A stretch of DNA of 64,000 nt, from positions 1-64,000 of the forward strand of contig CAJAVP010000075.1 of the NCBI GenBank assembly GCA_903945375.1. The letters run 5' to 3'. Source of the stretch: an uncultured Methylococcaceae bacterium. Lineage in GTDB: Bacteria > Pseudomonadota > Gammaproteobacteria > Methylococcales > Methylomonadaceae. The notes beneath the pieces are model-generated. The model had not been told where the DNA came from, searched no databases, and saw only the letters and a list, made by a program, of their open reading frames with translations. Made by a program: the position numbers and the translations under genes. Shown here piece by piece: positions 63,676 to 64,000 of the stretch. Each line of letters begins with the position of its first letter. Within the stretch, counting starts at the first letter, position 1.

Positions 63676-64000
63676 TTAATGCGATAAGGTTCTGAGTAAA
63701 TTGGAATAGTCTTCAGCTAGTTTATGATCAGATTGCTTTAAATCACCTATGCGCTTACAGGCGTTTATCACGGTGGTATGATCTCGCCCACCAAATGCAG
63801 CACCGATTTCAGGAAAGCTTTGTGAGGTGAGTTCTCTAGCCAGACACATGGCGATTTGCCTCGGACGTGTGATGGTTTGTTTTCGATTTTTTGCTGATAA
63901 ATCGGCGATACGAATTTTGTAATAGTCAGCGACCGTTTTTTGAATATTGTCGATGTTGACTAATTTATCTTGTAGTGAAATTAAATCATGTAGGGCTTCT
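63676..64000 (-). CDS. dnaA: Chromosomal replication initiator DnaA (C-terminal part, runs off window)
   Basis: Only the last 108 codons are inside the window; the gene continues past base 64000. The fragment is domain IV, the DnaA-box-binding domain. It includes [37 protein letters not shown] and the end SNLLRTLSH. The signature GGRDHTTV is intact. It is transcribed toward the origin-like region. Remarkably dnaN does not follow; instead the DnaA-box region and an FAD protein do. Confidence 0.97.
   Translation of the reverse strand, partial: EALHDLISLQDKLVNIDNIQKTVADYYKIRIADLSAKNRKQTITRPRQIAMCLARELTSQSFPEIGAAFGGRDHTTVINACKRIGDLKQSDHKLAEDYSNLLRTLSH

Noticed and set aside
63396-63687. Open frames at 63396-63602 (minus) and 63469-63687 (plus)
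   Set aside because: Both run through DnaA boxes and AT-rich repeats, have no ribosome site or family pattern, and overlap each other.

Overview
The window looks like a moderately AT-rich chromosome segment of a free-living gammaproteobacterium. It carries the rpsP-rimM-trmD-rplS operon next to ffh and ypjD, a gcvR-like gene beside bcp, cmoB, mlaC, dapD/dapC, an Asp-type (probably Mg-dependent) HemB, FleQ/FliK and many c-di-GMP and phosphorelay proteins. A methylotroph/methanotroph-like (Methylococcales) background is my guess from overall flavour. No diagnostic C1 gene is present, so the family is not settled.

Layout. 1-480: decayed remnants of two unrelated insertion sequences. 521-8578: an integrated element of about 8 kb bounded by a perfect 64-bp direct repeat. 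One copy completes tRNA-Lys(CTT) (8532-8607, minus strand) and the other is the displaced tRNA 3' end. It encodes a tyrosine integrase, small DNA-binding-like proteins, a split primase (CHC2 zinc finger, then Toprim-DUF3987 ATPase), a DUF5681 protein, a Mor-like activator and several unknowns, but no capsid, tail, terminase large subunit or relaxase. It therefore resembles a phage satellite or a small replicating integrative element. 8608-13985: housekeeping genes (DUF3014 protein, cmoB, mlaC, hemB) and a diguanylate cyclase. 14089-23709: a very large hybrid histidine kinase, a CHAD protein divergent from a SixA-like phosphatase, an unusual AAA ATPase and a membrane protein. 24045-30929: gcvR-like/bcp/phoH, then the rpsP operon and ffh, divergent from ypjD. 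31211-36832: a 1873-residue secreted RTX protein. 36901-46634: galE, fleQ/fliK, a Met-rich multicopper oxidase and a MoxR-DUF58-transglutaminase operon. 46645-62968: almost all genes on the minus strand, including a kinase/GGDEF-EAL pair, ndh, dapC-dapD, an M48 protease, a SPINDLY-type glycosyltransferase and an FAD protein. 63069-63567: a DnaA-box-rich region beside the 3' end of dnaA, which runs off the window.

The most unusual signals are in the integrated element and at the origin-like region. The element has two families of phased DNA repeats lying inside protein-coding genes. (1) Ten TGTGAA-N6-TTCACA palindromes: three sit in front of, and seven in frame within, one gene whose C-terminus looks like a ribbon-helix-helix domain. 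(2) A 9-bp-phased array of CTAAA/TTTAG half-sites arranged around an identical CCTAC centre. It occurs once inside the linker of the Toprim-DUF3987 gene and once just downstream of that gene. I interpret these as origin, partition or control sites hidden in coding DNA, analogous to the iterons in the lambda O gene. This is inference. The integrase is flanked by paired 11-bp-spaced TGCGCCA boxes at both ends (likely arm sites) and has a leader of three successive hairpins. Near dnaA, a module of about 200 bp (TTA-triplet tract plus five DnaA boxes) is present twice with an exact 290-bp offset.
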